From: an uncultured Bacteroidaceae bacterium | Lineage (GTDB): Bacteria; Bacteroidota; Bacteroidia; Bacteroidales; Bacteroidaceae | DNA length: 8,308 nt | Reading direction: 5' to 3' | Assembly: GCA_904501945.1 (NCBI GenBank) | Contig: CAJGCU010000097.1 | Span: 1-8,308, forward strand | In this document: positions 1 through 6,627 of the stretch, piece by piece | Numbering within the stretch: position 1 is the first letter of the stretch | How the letters are laid out: every line of letters starts with the position of its first letter | The notes under the pieces: generated by a model | What the model saw: only the letters and a program-made list of their open reading frames with translations | The model's database searches: none | Told to the model about the DNA's origin: nothing | Made by a program: the position numbers and the translations under genes

Positions 1-510
1 CAGGAAAATGATATCGTAATTACCTATTTTATCGTATATCAGCAGCCCAACAGTGGGTGCCATGCTGGTGGCCAAATTGTTGGACAAACCATAATAGCCG
101 ATGCCTTCTGCTCTGCGAGAAGACGGGAGCACATCAATGGCAGAAGTACTGTTGGCAACTGTGACAGCTCCCATAGGCGCACCATGGACCGTACGAATGA
201 TGGCAAAGAGTGTCATGGTACCAGCTATCAGATAGCCTGCAAAGAGAGCGAAGAAGAAAAAATAGCATATCAGCAGAACGACCCTTCGGGAATAGCTATC
301 GACCAGATAGCCAGCGACGGGACGCGCCAAAAGGGCGGTCAGGGTGTAACCCGACAGGACAAAGCCAATCGTGTCCTTGTCAGCCTGATAGGTGTCGCTA
401 AGATAAAGCGGAAGAAGGGGTGTGACAATCATGAATGAAAAGAATATCATGAAGTTGGCCAGCCACACCTTTACATAGTTTGAGTTCCAAAGCTTTTCTT
501 TTGCCATCAT
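1..510 (-). CDS. MFS transporter, N-terminal part (runs off the left edge)
   Basis: This is the first 170 codons of a major facilitator superfamily membrane transporter. The frame is open from the ATG at 510 to base 1, so the rest lies outside the window. The N-terminus is short (MMAKEKLWNSNYVKVW) and leads into hydrophobic helices at about residues 12-36, 46-69, 77-98, 100-121 and 140-160. Loop 2-3 carries an MFS motif A (GYLVDSYSRR, residues 67-76), and helix 4 carries a motif-B-like RTVHGAPMGA (106-115). The KLWNxN start and the PLLPLYL stretch resemble arabinose-efflux-like or YfcJ-like drug and sugar exporters, but the substrate cannot be read from this half. Two ATGs stand in tandem (510 and 507) and either could be used. 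The gene lies 72 bases after aqpZ, beyond a terminator, so it probably has its own promoter. Confidence 0.9.
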   Translation of the reverse strand, partial: MMAKEKLWNSNYVKVWLANFMIFFSFMIVTPLLPLYLSDTYQADKDTIGFVLSGYTLTALLARPVAGYLVDSYSRRVVLLICYFFFFALFAGYLIAGTMTLFAIIRTVHGAPMGAVTVANSTSAIDVLPSSRRAEGIGYYGLSNNLATSMAPTVGLLIYDKIGNYDIIFL

Positions 511-543
511 ACTGCAAAGGTACAAAAAAAGAGACACACCAAA
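509..543 (-). promoter_or_regulatory. Bacteroidetes-type promoter of the MFS gene
   Basis: On the minus strand, TACCTTTG (522 down to 515) matches the Bacteroidetes -7 box TAnnTTTG exactly. A TTTG (543 down to 540) lies 17 bases upstream as a possible -33 box; this spacing is slightly short. Initiation 4-6 bases after the -7 box would fall at about 511-509, on the ATG at 510. The -33 box sits in the loop of the aqpZ terminator hairpin, and the spacer covers its 3' arm and T-run. The boxes are seen in the sequence; the start site is inferred. Confidence 0.55.
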
Positions 544-558
544 AGAATGATGTGTCTC
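523..558 (-). terminator. Rho-independent terminator of aqpZ
   Basis: On the minus strand GAGACACA (558-551) pairs perfectly with TGTGTCTC (538-531) across a 12-base loop, and seven T residues follow at once (530-524). It begins 24 bases after the aqpZ stop codon and points the same way. In the plus direction the hairpin is followed only by a mixed A/T stretch, so it acts mainly for aqpZ. Confidence 0.8.
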
Positions 559-582
559 AAAAATATATTTCTGATGACAGCT

Positions 583-1257
583 TTATGCTTTTTCTTCGCC
601 AATCACCTTCCAGATGAGCGCTGCAAGGATTGCACCAGCGAATGGACCTACGATGAATACCCAAAGGTCAGAAAGTGCCTGTCCGCCTTCGAAGAGAGCT
701 GGACCGATAGAGCGTGCTGGGTTCACAGATGTGCCAGTGTAGTGAATACCCACAAGGTGGATGAGGATGAGTGAAAGACCGATTGCAAGACCTGCGAAGT
801 TGCCAGCACCCTTCTTCGCGTCAGTTGTGCCAAGAACTACGAGAACGAAGATGCAAGTGAGAACTATTTCAGCAATGAGACCTACAACAATGCCATGGTC
901 GCCAGTGCTGTTTGCACCTGTAAGCGTGCCGCCAGCCTGAGCCATATCATTAGAAGTGAGGGCAAAAAGGATTGCTGCACCAATGATAGCACCAATAACC
1001 TGGAATACCATGTACATAGCAGCATCCTTGCCGCTGATTCGCTTTGAAACAAGGCAGCCAAGTGTGATGGCTGGGTTGATGTGGCAACCTGAAACACCGC
1101 CAATGGTGTATGCCATTGCGACTACAGCAAGACCGAATGCCATTGCTGTACCTACTACAGAAGCTGTGTCTGAACCACAGTTAAGTGAAACGGCTGTACC
1201 ACAACCGAGAAGTGTAAGAACCATTGTTCCTACCATTTCTGCAAGATACTTTTTCAT
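583..1257 (-). CDS. aqpZ: Aquaporin Z-type water channel (MIP family)
   Basis: This is an inner-membrane water channel of 224 residues; E. coli AqpZ has 231. Both half-helix signature motifs are present: NPA at residues 61-63 (in HINPAITLG) and NPA followed by Arg at 179-182 (SVNPARSIG). By alignment to E. coli AqpZ, the aromatic/Arg filter is F41, H167, T176 and R182. This is the water-selective set, not the wider glycerol-channel set. Six hydrophobic helices fit the whole length, starting with LAEMVGTMVLTLLGCGTAV. The ATG at 1257 is preceded by an A-rich leader without a Shine-Dalgarno site. The 82-base upstream gap is very AT-rich, but I find no clear TAnnTTTG box. A terminator follows, so the gene is probably transcribed alone or with read-through from the DUF4831 gene. 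Confidence 0.95.
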   Translation of the reverse strand: MKKYLAEMVGTMVLTLLGCGTAVSLNCGSDTASVVGTAMAFGLAVVAMAYTIGGVSGCHINPAITLGCLVSKRISGKDAAMYMVFQVIGAIIGAAILFALTSNDMAQAGGTLTGANSTGDHGIVVGLIAEIVLTCIFVLVVLGTTDAKKGAGNFAGLAIGLSLILIHLVGIHYTGTSVNPARSIGPALFEGGQALSDLWVFIVGPFAGAILAALIWKVIGEEKA

Positions 1258-1314
1258 TTTAATTTTTTTTGAGGTTTATATATAAATAATTGATATAATA
1301 GGTTTTTACGCGTC

Positions 1315-1354
1315 AAAAAAAACATCTTTTCCGCTACGGTTACTGTTCCAGATG
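1315..1354 (-). terminator. Weak terminator-like structure after the DUF4831 gene
   Basis: On the minus strand CATCT (1354-1350) can pair with AGATG (1327-1323), with a small CCG/CGG hairpin (1339-1331) inside the loop. Eight T residues follow directly (1322-1315). The structure covers the end of the DUF4831 gene, including its stop codon. The T-run is good but the stem is short and the loop long, so termination here would be partial at best. Confidence 0.25.
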
Positions 1355-2395
1355 CAGGATTCCTCCTGTGGCAGGATGTAGCGTAAGACGTGTGTTTGCG
1401 CCCTTGTTAAAGAGAGTGGCACTGAGCACATCAAGAGTCCCAAACTGCGCAAACGGAAGTTCCTGCTCATAGAGATTGCCTTGCATCGTGCTGATGGTGA
1501 GCTTTGCCATGCTGGGCATATTATATACTAGCCCAGCAATTTTTTTCTTGAGCAGTTCTTTCTGGTCTGGAATAACCACGGTGTGCAGGTCTTTCAATGT
1601 CAGATAATATGGGTCACCAGCAAGGTCGTCGGCATCAACAAAACCCAGTTTGCGAGAAAATCGGAACAGAACATCCTTCTCTATATCCTCTGTTGGCAAA
1701 ATAGTGTATGACTTATAGGTGACAGTGGTGTCAGAATAACCCACAAAAAGCTGTGTCAATGCTCGCTCCTGCATATCCAATTCATCCAGCACAATCTTGA
1801 GCGACGCTCCATCTTGGGGCATAGACTCTACTTGCCCACGCTTGATGGCGTTCTTACTTTCACGGATGTCGAGTATTTCTTGTGCAGTCAGTTCTGCTCG
1901 CTTGGCAACAGAGGTCGCAGACAGTATTTCTGCTGTGAGATACTGCCGTGCATCAAGTCGATGGTTCGTTGTACGAGTTGACGGGAATCCAGGAGTATCA
2001 ACCTCTGTAGTAGTGTTGACTGCCACAAGAATTCCGCTATTGGTGAGCTGCACCATTGGAGCAACGGTCTTGTCCTTCATCTTGACGGTGAAAACTTTTG
2101 ACGTGTCGGGTACACCCTCCTGATAGACATTGAGTCTTGTCACGCTCCACTGTGTAGATGCCGCTTGGCCTGCCGAGATGATGTGCAGATAGCGCTCGGC
2201 ATAATTGGCATATTCTCCCGGGGTATAAACCACCTTCATGGCTGTCACGTCTATTCGCAACCTTGTTTGAGGCAAAGCATAGTTCACGCCATTGGCTGCC
2301 ACACCAGGAGTGAATTCCGTCAACTGCGTCTGTGCAATTGTTCCAAGTGACATAAAAGCCACCAATGTTATGAGTATATTTCTTTTCATTATCAT
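1340..2395 (-). CDS. Exported DUF4831 family protein, function unknown
   Basis: From the ATG at 2395 this is a 351-residue protein with a signal peptide: basic MKRN, a hydrophobic run (ILITLVAFMSLG), then TIA before Q as a likely signal peptidase I site. No lipobox cysteine is present, so it is probably periplasmic or outer-membrane associated. The mature part begins with TEFTPGVAANGVNYALPQT and contains VYTPGEYANYAERYL and NSGILVAVNT, as in Bacteroidetes DUF4831 proteins. No enzyme motif is visible. Its start region abuts the nnr stop codon. An in-frame TTG at 2404 overlaps that stop (TTGA), but the ATGs at 2395 and 2389 give better signal peptides; 2389 (MKRN start) is equally possible. Co-transcription and translational coupling with nnr are likely. 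The family call comes from recalled sequence patterns. Confidence 0.8.
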   Translation of the reverse strand: MIMKRNILITLVAFMSLGTIAQTQLTEFTPGVAANGVNYALPQTRLRIDVTAMKVVYTPGEYANYAERYLHIISAGQAASTQWSVTRLNVYQEGVPDTSKVFTVKMKDKTVAPMVQLTNSGILVAVNTTTEVDTPGFPSTRTTNHRLDARQYLTAEILSATSVAKRAELTAQEILDIRESKNAIKRGQVESMPQDGASLKIVLDELDMQERALTQLFVGYSDTTVTYKSYTILPTEDIEKDVLFRFSRKLGFVDADDLAGDPYYLTLKDLHTVVIPDQKELLKKKIAGLVYNMPSMAKLTISTMQGNLYEQELPFAQFGTLDVLSATLFNKGANTRLTLHPATGGILHLEQ

Positions 2396-2400
2396 ATTCT

Positions 2401-3951
2401 TCAAATGTTCTGTCGTAATGCCTTAAATGCTTTAGGCAGGTAATCAACGAGGTCACTGGCTATCAATCCTTCGCAAGAGAGGTCTTCTACTGCCAAATCG
2501 CCTGAAAGCCCATGCAAATAAACTCCAAGTCGAACAGCATTCTCAGGGATATAACCTTGTGCCAACAAAGCCAAAATGATTCCTGTGAGCACATCGCCCG
2601 AACCTGCTGTCGCCATACCAGGATTGCCTGTCGGGTTGAAGTAAGCATTGCCTTCTGGAGTGATAACAGCAGAATAAGCCCCTTTGATGACAACATAAAC
2701 CTGCTGGCGAACAGCCATTTCACGTGTACGTTCCAACTGTTCATACGAATTGCGAGTAGCGCCAATGAGTCCAAACAGCTCTTTCTTGTGAGGAGTCAGG
2801 ATACTGCGACGAGGCAGTGAATTGACCCAGCCTCGATGATTGCCAAAGATATTGAGAGCATCAGCATCTATCACTGTCAGGCACTTGGCAAAGGTGACCT
2901 GATCTATAAATGCCTGAACGGTATAGGGCGAAGTGCCTATGCCTGGTCCTATTGCCATCGCATCATAATCGCCAGAATCGACCGATTGGCTGAAGCAGTT
3001 AGGATCGGGATCCACACTGATGATGGCTTCTGGCACTGTTGACTGCAAAATTGGGGCGTTGTATTCTGGAGTACGTATAGTGAGTTTTCCAGTTCCACCT
3101 CGCATACAAGCTCTAGCACTGAGAATAGCTGCACCAGCCATCCCTTTTTTGCCGGCAATGAGCAGGGCATGTCCTTCCATACCTTTGTGTACGAAGCGCG
3201 AACGCTTTTTAAGCATAGCCTGCACATCGGCTTTTTCTGTAAACACATAAGGAGTGTTGGTCTCTTCGCTACAAGGGTCGATGATGCCAATGTCGAGCAC
3301 TTCCCACTGACCCACATAAAGCTCGTTTTCAGGAAAGAAGAATGCCAGTTTAGGATACTGAATGGTATAAGTGACATCTGCTCTGATGATGTGATTCATT
3401 ACGTTATAAGTATTGTCTTCACACATCAAGCCAGAGGGTACATCTATAGACACAACTGTTGCTGGAGAAGCATTGATATACTTGACTACAGATGCGTAGC
3501 CTCCATTCAACGGGCGTGAGAGCCCTGTCCCAAAGAGGCCATCAATAACTACATCGCCTTCTTCCAATGCTGGAGGGGTAAACTGCGACATAATCTCTAC
3601 AAATTCGATATTTCGAGCTCCCAACGTATGCTGCTTGACTTCTTGAATATCAAGCAGCCGCTGCTTGTTGATTTGACAATCAGGAGAGAGTTTATCTAAC
3701 GTATTGAACAAATACACGTAAACTTTATAGTTTGATTCGCCAAGCATACGAGCAACAGCAAGCGCATCACCACCGTTATTGCCAGGACCAGCAAAAATCT
3801 TCATGGGAGTATCGACAGTCCAACGCAAACGAATCTTGTCTGCTACAGCACGAGAAGCGCGTTCCATCAAGTCTATAGAACAAACCGGCTCATGCTCTAT
3901 TGTATAAGCATCAACAATTTTCAACTGGGCTGATGACAAAATCTTCATCAT
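2401..3951 (-). CDS. nnr: Bifunctional NAD(P)H-hydrate repair enzyme Nnr
   Basis: This cytosolic metabolite-repair enzyme acts on NADHX/NADPHX, the hydrated forms of NAD(P)H. The N-terminal YjeF_N epimerase (about residues 1-220) interconverts the R and S forms and carries GPGNNGGD (55-62), DGLFGTG (137-143) and SIDVPSG (168-174). The C-terminal dehydratase (about 240-516), a ribokinase-fold domain that uses ADP, restores NAD(P)H. It carries HKGMEG (255-260), GPGIG (335-339), DADAL (362-366), LTPHKKE (385-391) and NPGMATAGSGDVL (443-455), with the expected catalytic Asp at 453. The length of 516 residues matches the fused bacterial enzyme (E. coli about 515). Two tandem ATGs (3951, 3948) can start it, and a TAnnTTTG box lies about 37 bases upstream. 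It is divergent from hpt and followed closely by the DUF4831 gene. Confidence 0.96.
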   Translation of the reverse strand: MMKILSSAQLKIVDAYTIEHEPVCSIDLMERASRAVADKIRLRWTVDTPMKIFAGPGNNGGDALAVARMLGESNYKVYVYLFNTLDKLSPDCQINKQRLLDIQEVKQHTLGARNIEFVEIMSQFTPPALEEGDVVIDGLFGTGLSRPLNGGYASVVKYINASPATVVSIDVPSGLMCEDNTYNVMNHIIRADVTYTIQYPKLAFFFPENELYVGQWEVLDIGIIDPCSEETNTPYVFTEKADVQAMLKKRSRFVHKGMEGHALLIAGKKGMAGAAILSARACMRGGTGKLTIRTPEYNAPILQSTVPEAIISVDPDPNCFSQSVDSGDYDAMAIGPGIGTSPYTVQAFIDQVTFAKCLTVIDADALNIFGNHRGWVNSLPRRSILTPHKKELFGLIGATRNSYEQLERTREMAVRQQVYVVIKGAYSAVITPEGNAYFNPTGNPGMATAGSGDVLTGIILALLAQGYIPENAVRLGVYLHGLSGDLAVEDLSCEGLIASDLVDYLPKAFKALRQNI

Positions 3952-3987
3952 TTCAAGGATTTAACATAATAGATGAATTTTGATGTG

Positions 3988-3995
3988 CAAAAATA
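3988..3995 (-). promoter_or_regulatory. Promoter -7 box for nnr
   Basis: On the minus strand TATTTTTG matches the TAnnTTTG consensus exactly. Upstream are two T7G runs (ending in TTTG 12 and 23 bases before the box), and the farther one could serve as the -33 element. Transcription would begin near 3983, giving a leader of about 30 bases before the ATG at 3951. The box is seen; the use is inferred. Confidence 0.5.
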
Positions 3996-4033
3996 GTAAT
4001 TAGATATCAAAAAAACGACAAAAAAAGGCAAAA
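3989..4033. other. Phased A-tracts in the divergent nnr/hpt promoter region
   Basis: A-runs lie at 3989-3993 (A5), 4009-4015 (A7), 4020-4026 (A7) and 4030-4033 (A4). The last three are spaced about one helical turn apart (10-11 bases). Such phasing usually bends DNA and can act as an UP-like element. It lies just upstream of the nnr -7 box. The 186-base gap 3952-4137 otherwise holds the two promoter boxes and no gene or RNA that I can recognise. Confidence 0.4.
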
Positions 4034-4101
4034 GTGCTGTTTATATCATGTTTTTTCATGTGATTATTCTAGTTTTCACTCTCAAATATGGATTTTTTGT
4101 G

Positions 4102-4109
4102 TAGATTTG
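4102..4109 (+). promoter_or_regulatory. Promoter -7 box for the hpt-adk-obgE-pgeF operon
   Basis: TAGATTTG matches TAnnTTTG exactly and is followed by CA, a frequent context in this phylum. No good TTTG stands at the usual 19-21 bases upstream; only a T4 run (4073-4076) lies about 25 bases before the box. Initiation near 4114 would give a leader of about 24 bases before the hpt ATG. That leader holds the tiny frames ATG-CGG-TAA (4118-4126) and a 4-codon frame at 4127-4141 overlapping the hpt start. Confidence 0.5.
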
Positions 4110-4137
4110 CATCTAAAATGCGGTAAATGTTATTTTT

Positions 4138-4674
4138 ATGATTACAGTTAAGGATAAGCAGTTTGAATTATTCATACAACACCAACAGATTGAAGAGAGA
4201 ATCCGTGTTCTGGCAGACAAGCTTAACGCAGATTATCAAGGCAAACACCCTCTTTTAATTGCCGTGCTAAATGGAGCATTCATATTTGCCGCCGACCTTG
4301 TACGCCATCTAACATTCGACCACGAAATTCAGTTTGCCAAGTTCGCTTCCTACGAGGGAATGGAAAGTACTGGACACATTAAAGAATTGATTGGCATCAG
4401 CACAGACCTCAAGGGGAAAGACATCATTCTAGTGGAAGACATTATTGACACAGGATTCACGATGCATAGCATTGTGCCACAACTCAAGGCCAAAGGTGTA
4501 CGTTCCGTAGAGATTGCCACACTGTTGATGAAACCACAAAAACTGCGAGTTGAATTGGATGTAAAATATTGCGCCATGGAAATACCCAATGAATTTATTG
4601 TGGGATATGGTCTGGATTACGATGGAATTGGGCGCCAATACAAGGACATCTATGTTGTGAAAGATAGCCAATAA
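4138..4674 (+). CDS. hpt: Hypoxanthine (guanine) phosphoribosyltransferase
   Basis: This cytosolic purine-salvage enzyme transfers phosphoribose from PRPP to hypoxanthine (and usually guanine), giving IMP or GMP. Its 178 residues equal the usual bacterial length. The motifs appear in family order: LNGAF (44-48, loop I), the flexible loop SYEGMESTG (71-79), the PRPP-binding VEDIIDTGFT (99-108) with its two acidic residues, K132 in LLMKP, and EIPNEFIVGYGLDY (148-161) for base binding. The ATG at 4138 is the only start that gives a normal N-terminus. No Shine-Dalgarno site is present and the upstream bases are T-rich. It is the first gene of a rightward operon, with adk 39 bases downstream and no terminator between. 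Whether guanine is also used cannot be told from the sequence. Confidence 0.96.
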   Translation: MITVKDKQFELFIQHQQIEERIRVLADKLNADYQGKHPLLIAVLNGAFIFAADLVRHLTFDHEIQFAKFASYEGMESTGHIKELIGISTDLKGKDIILVEDIIDTGFTMHSIVPQLKAKGVRSVEIATLLMKPQKLRVELDVKYCAMEIPNEFIVGYGLDYDGIGRQYKDIYVVKDSQ

Positions 4675-4713
4675 CAAAAAAGCATAAACATCTAATAATC
4701 AAATCATAAAAAA

Positions 4714-5286
4714 ATGAAGAATATCATTATCTTTGGTGCACCTGGTTCAGGAAAAGGCACTTACAGCGACGAGATTGTTGCTAAATATGGAATGGGACAC
4801 ATCTCTACAGGCGATGTGCTTCGCAACGAGATCAAGAACGGAACAGAACTTGGCAACATCGCTAAAGGATATATCGATAACGGCCAGCTCATTCCTGACG
4901 AACTGATGATTGACATCCTTGCAAAGACATACGATGCGCTTCCCAAGGGACAGGGAGTTATCTTCGACGGTTTCCCACGTACCATCGCACAAGCAGAAGC
5001 TCTGAAGAAAATGCTTTGCGAACGCGGCGACGACATGGGTATCATGCTCGAACTCGTTGTAGATGAAGAGACTCTGCTCGCTCGTCTGCTCAACCGTGCC
5101 ATCGAACAAGGACGTGCTGACGACAACGAGGAAACCATCAAGAAGCGTTTCGAAGTTTACCACAGCCAAACTGCTCCATTAGCAGCATGGTTTGAACAGG
5201 AAGGTATCCGCAATACTTTCACTTGGAAAGGCTCTAAAGAAGTAATGTTAGGCGAGATATTCTCTTTCCTCGACTCAGTTAAGTAA
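4714..5286 (+). CDS. adk: Adenylate kinase, short-LID form
   Basis: This cytosolic kinase catalyses ATP + AMP = 2 ADP and is essential for nucleotide balance. The P-loop GAPGSGKGT is at residues 8-16, the AMP-site motif STGDVLR at 31-37, and DGFPRT (85-90) carries the AMP-binding Arg. A compact lid (RAIEQGRADDNEETIKKR, 128-145) lacks the four-Cys zinc-binding insert, so this is the short form; its 190 residues match Bacteroidetes enzymes. Thr-Tyr follows the P-loop Lys-Gly, where many homologues have Thr-Gln; this is a minor change. The start at 4714 follows an A6 run, typical of the phylum. It sits between hpt and obgE, the latter 110 bases on beyond a large inverted repeat that could limit read-through. 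Confidence 0.97.
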   Translation: MKNIIIFGAPGSGKGTYSDEIVAKYGMGHISTGDVLRNEIKNGTELGNIAKGYIDNGQLIPDELMIDILAKTYDALPKGQGVIFDGFPRTIAQAEALKKMLCERGDDMGIMLELVVDEETLLARLLNRAIEQGRADDNEETIKKRFEVYHSQTAPLAAWFEQEGIRNTFTWKGSKEVMLGEIFSFLDSVK

Positions 5287-5301
5287 AAAAAACTAAAGAC
5301 A

Positions 5302-5377
5302 GAAAACTAAAAACTATAAGTTTGAGTCACCTGCCACCCGAATGGTGGACACTTTTACTTTTAGTTTTTAGTTTTTC
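5302..5377. repeat. Long AT-rich inverted repeat with inner GC hairpin, adk-obgE gap
   Basis: The left arm 5302-5321 (GAAAACTAAAAACTATAAGT) is nearly the reverse complement of the right arm 5357-5377, with one mismatch and one bulged base, giving about 19 pairs. Within the 35-base loop, CCACC (5334-5338) pairs with GGTGG (5344-5348) around CGAAT. The right side continues T-rich to 5383, and more AACTAAA-type words flank the left arm. The structure ends 20 bases before the obgE ATG. It could be a repeat-family remnant, an attenuator or an mRNA-processing site. The pairing is seen; the role is unknown. Confidence 0.65.
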
Positions 5378-5396
5378 GTTTTTAATCTCTCCACAC

Positions 5397-6581
5397 ATGG
5401 AATCCAACTTCATCGATTACGTAAAAATCTATTGCCGTTCAGGACGAGGAGGACGTGGCTCTACCCACATGCACCGTGCTAAATATTTGCCGAAAGGAGG
5501 ACCAGACGGTGGCAACGGAGGACGCGGCGGACATGTCATTCTTCATGGCAACCGCAACTACTGGACTCTGCTCCATTTACGCTATGACCGCCATATTCAG
5601 GCAGAGCATGGTGGCAATGGTTCAAAGAACAAATCAACGGGCAAGCAAGGCGCAAACGCATATATTGAAGTGCCATGCGGAACAGCTGTATATGATGCAG
5701 AAACCGGCGAATACATCTGCGATGTGACTGAACACGGACAGGAAGTCATCTTGCTGAAAGGTGGTCGTGGAGGATTGGGAAACTTTAATTTTGCCACCCC
5801 TACCAATAAGGCACCACGCTATGCACAGCCAGGTGAACCCATGCAAGAACGCTCCGTCATTCTCGAATTGAAGCTCTTGGCCGACGTTGGTCTTGTAGGT
5901 TTTCCTAACGCAGGCAAATCAACACTTGTCAATGCTGTTTCATCTGCAAAACCTAAGATTGACAACTACCCTTTCACCACCCTCGAACCTTCGCTAGGCA
6001 TCGTGTCTTATCGCGATGGCCGCTCGTTCGTCATGGCTGATATTCCTGGCATCATCGAGGGAGCAAGCGAAGGACGCGGCTTGGGTCTCCGTTTCCTCCG
6101 ACACATTGAACGAAATTCGCTGCTGCTATTCATGGTTCCTGCTGACACAGAAGACATCCGGCACGAATACGATGTACTGCTCAACGAACTTGCACAGTTC
6201 AACCCAGATTTGCTTGAAAAGGGCCGAGTGCTTGCCATTACCAAATGCGACCTCCTTGGGCAAGACGAGGAACTGAAGGAGATGCTCAAAGAAGGACTAC
6301 CCGACGATATTCCTGTTGTCTTTATCAGCGCCGTTGCCCAACAAGGATTGCAAGAACTCAAGGACATCCTCTGGAAAGAGATGAACAGCGAAAGCAATAA
6401 AATTGCGGCTATCAACACACAAGAGTCCATCATCCATGCAACCAAGACCTTCGCCTACATGAGCGACCTTGATGAAGATGATGAAGGCTGGGACGACGAG
6501 GACATCGCAGAAGAGGATGATATCGAGTTCCTTGACGAAGATGAGATTGAAGACTTGGAAGACTTCGAGTATGAGGAATAG
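5397..6581 (+). CDS. obgE: Obg-family GTPase (CgtA)
   Basis: This is an essential GTPase that binds the 50S ribosomal subunit and acts in its assembly and in growth and stress control. The protein has 394 residues from the ATG at 5397. The Gly-rich Obg domain (about 1-158) begins FIDYVKIYCRSG and contains PKGGPDGGNGGRGG. The G domain follows: G1 GFPNAGKST (168-176), FTTL switch I, G3 DIPG (215-218) followed by the Obg mark EGASEGRGLG, G4 TKCD (282-285) and G5 ISA. G4 has Thr for the usual Asn. The last 40 residues (355-394) are extremely acidic, 26 of 40 being Asp or Glu. The Gram-positive OCT domain is absent. The reading frame stays open upstream to a TTG at 5322, but that part crosses the inverted repeat and is not Obg-like. 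The start MESNFIDYVK agrees with the family. Confidence 0.97.
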   Translation: MESNFIDYVKIYCRSGRGGRGSTHMHRAKYLPKGGPDGGNGGRGGHVILHGNRNYWTLLHLRYDRHIQAEHGGNGSKNKSTGKQGANAYIEVPCGTAVYDAETGEYICDVTEHGQEVILLKGGRGGLGNFNFATPTNKAPRYAQPGEPMQERSVILELKLLADVGLVGFPNAGKSTLVNAVSSAKPKIDNYPFTTLEPSLGIVSYRDGRSFVMADIPGIIEGASEGRGLGLRFLRHIERNSLLLFMVPADTEDIRHEYDVLLNELAQFNPDLLEKGRVLAITKCDLLGQDEELKEMLKEGLPDDIPVVFISAVAQQGLQELKDILWKEMNSESNKIAAINTQESIIHATKTFAYMSDLDEDDEGWDDEDIAEEDDIEFLDEDEIEDLEDFEYEE

Positions 6582-6582
6582 C

Positions 6583-6627
6583 CCCAATCTTCCCATTCGT
6601 CCTACAAACCCCATTCTACCCATGCAC
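6583..6627. repeat. Degenerate 9-base tandem array between obgE and pgeF
   Basis: Five consecutive 9-base units start at 6583, 6592, 6601, 6610 and 6619: CCCAATCTT, CCCATTCGT, CCTACAAAC, CCCATTCTA and CCCATGCAC. The array starts two bases after the obgE stop, and its fifth unit contains the pgeF start ATG (6622). In the pgeF frame the units read PNL, PIR, PTN, PIL and PMH. It resembles the GGGA(C)-rich minisatellite-like repeats I recall from intergenic regions of Bacteroidales. That likeness is from memory and was not searched. Confidence 0.6.

Noticed and set aside
184..438. Plus-strand frame opposite the MFS gene
   Set aside because: The minus strand carries clear MFS motifs and hydrophobic helices; the plus frame is hydrophilic with no pattern.
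1258..1339. Promoter for aqpZ (TTGACG at 1316-1311 on the minus strand)
   Set aside because: No acceptable -10 or TAnnTTTG partner at a normal distance, so no site was called.
2037..2456. 139-codon minus-strand frame over the nnr/DUF4831 junction
   Set aside because: It is a shifted frame within two well-supported genes and shows no family motif of its own.
4045..4063. CATG-T6-CATG small hairpin in the nnr/hpt gap
   Set aside because: Only four base pairs with an AT-rich surround; too weak to call a terminator or operator.
5322..5396. Upstream extension of the obgE frame (from a TTG) with a hydrophobic stretch
   Set aside because: It crosses the inverted repeat, begins at a rare start codon, and Obg proteins begin close to FIDYVKI, which fits the ATG at 5397.
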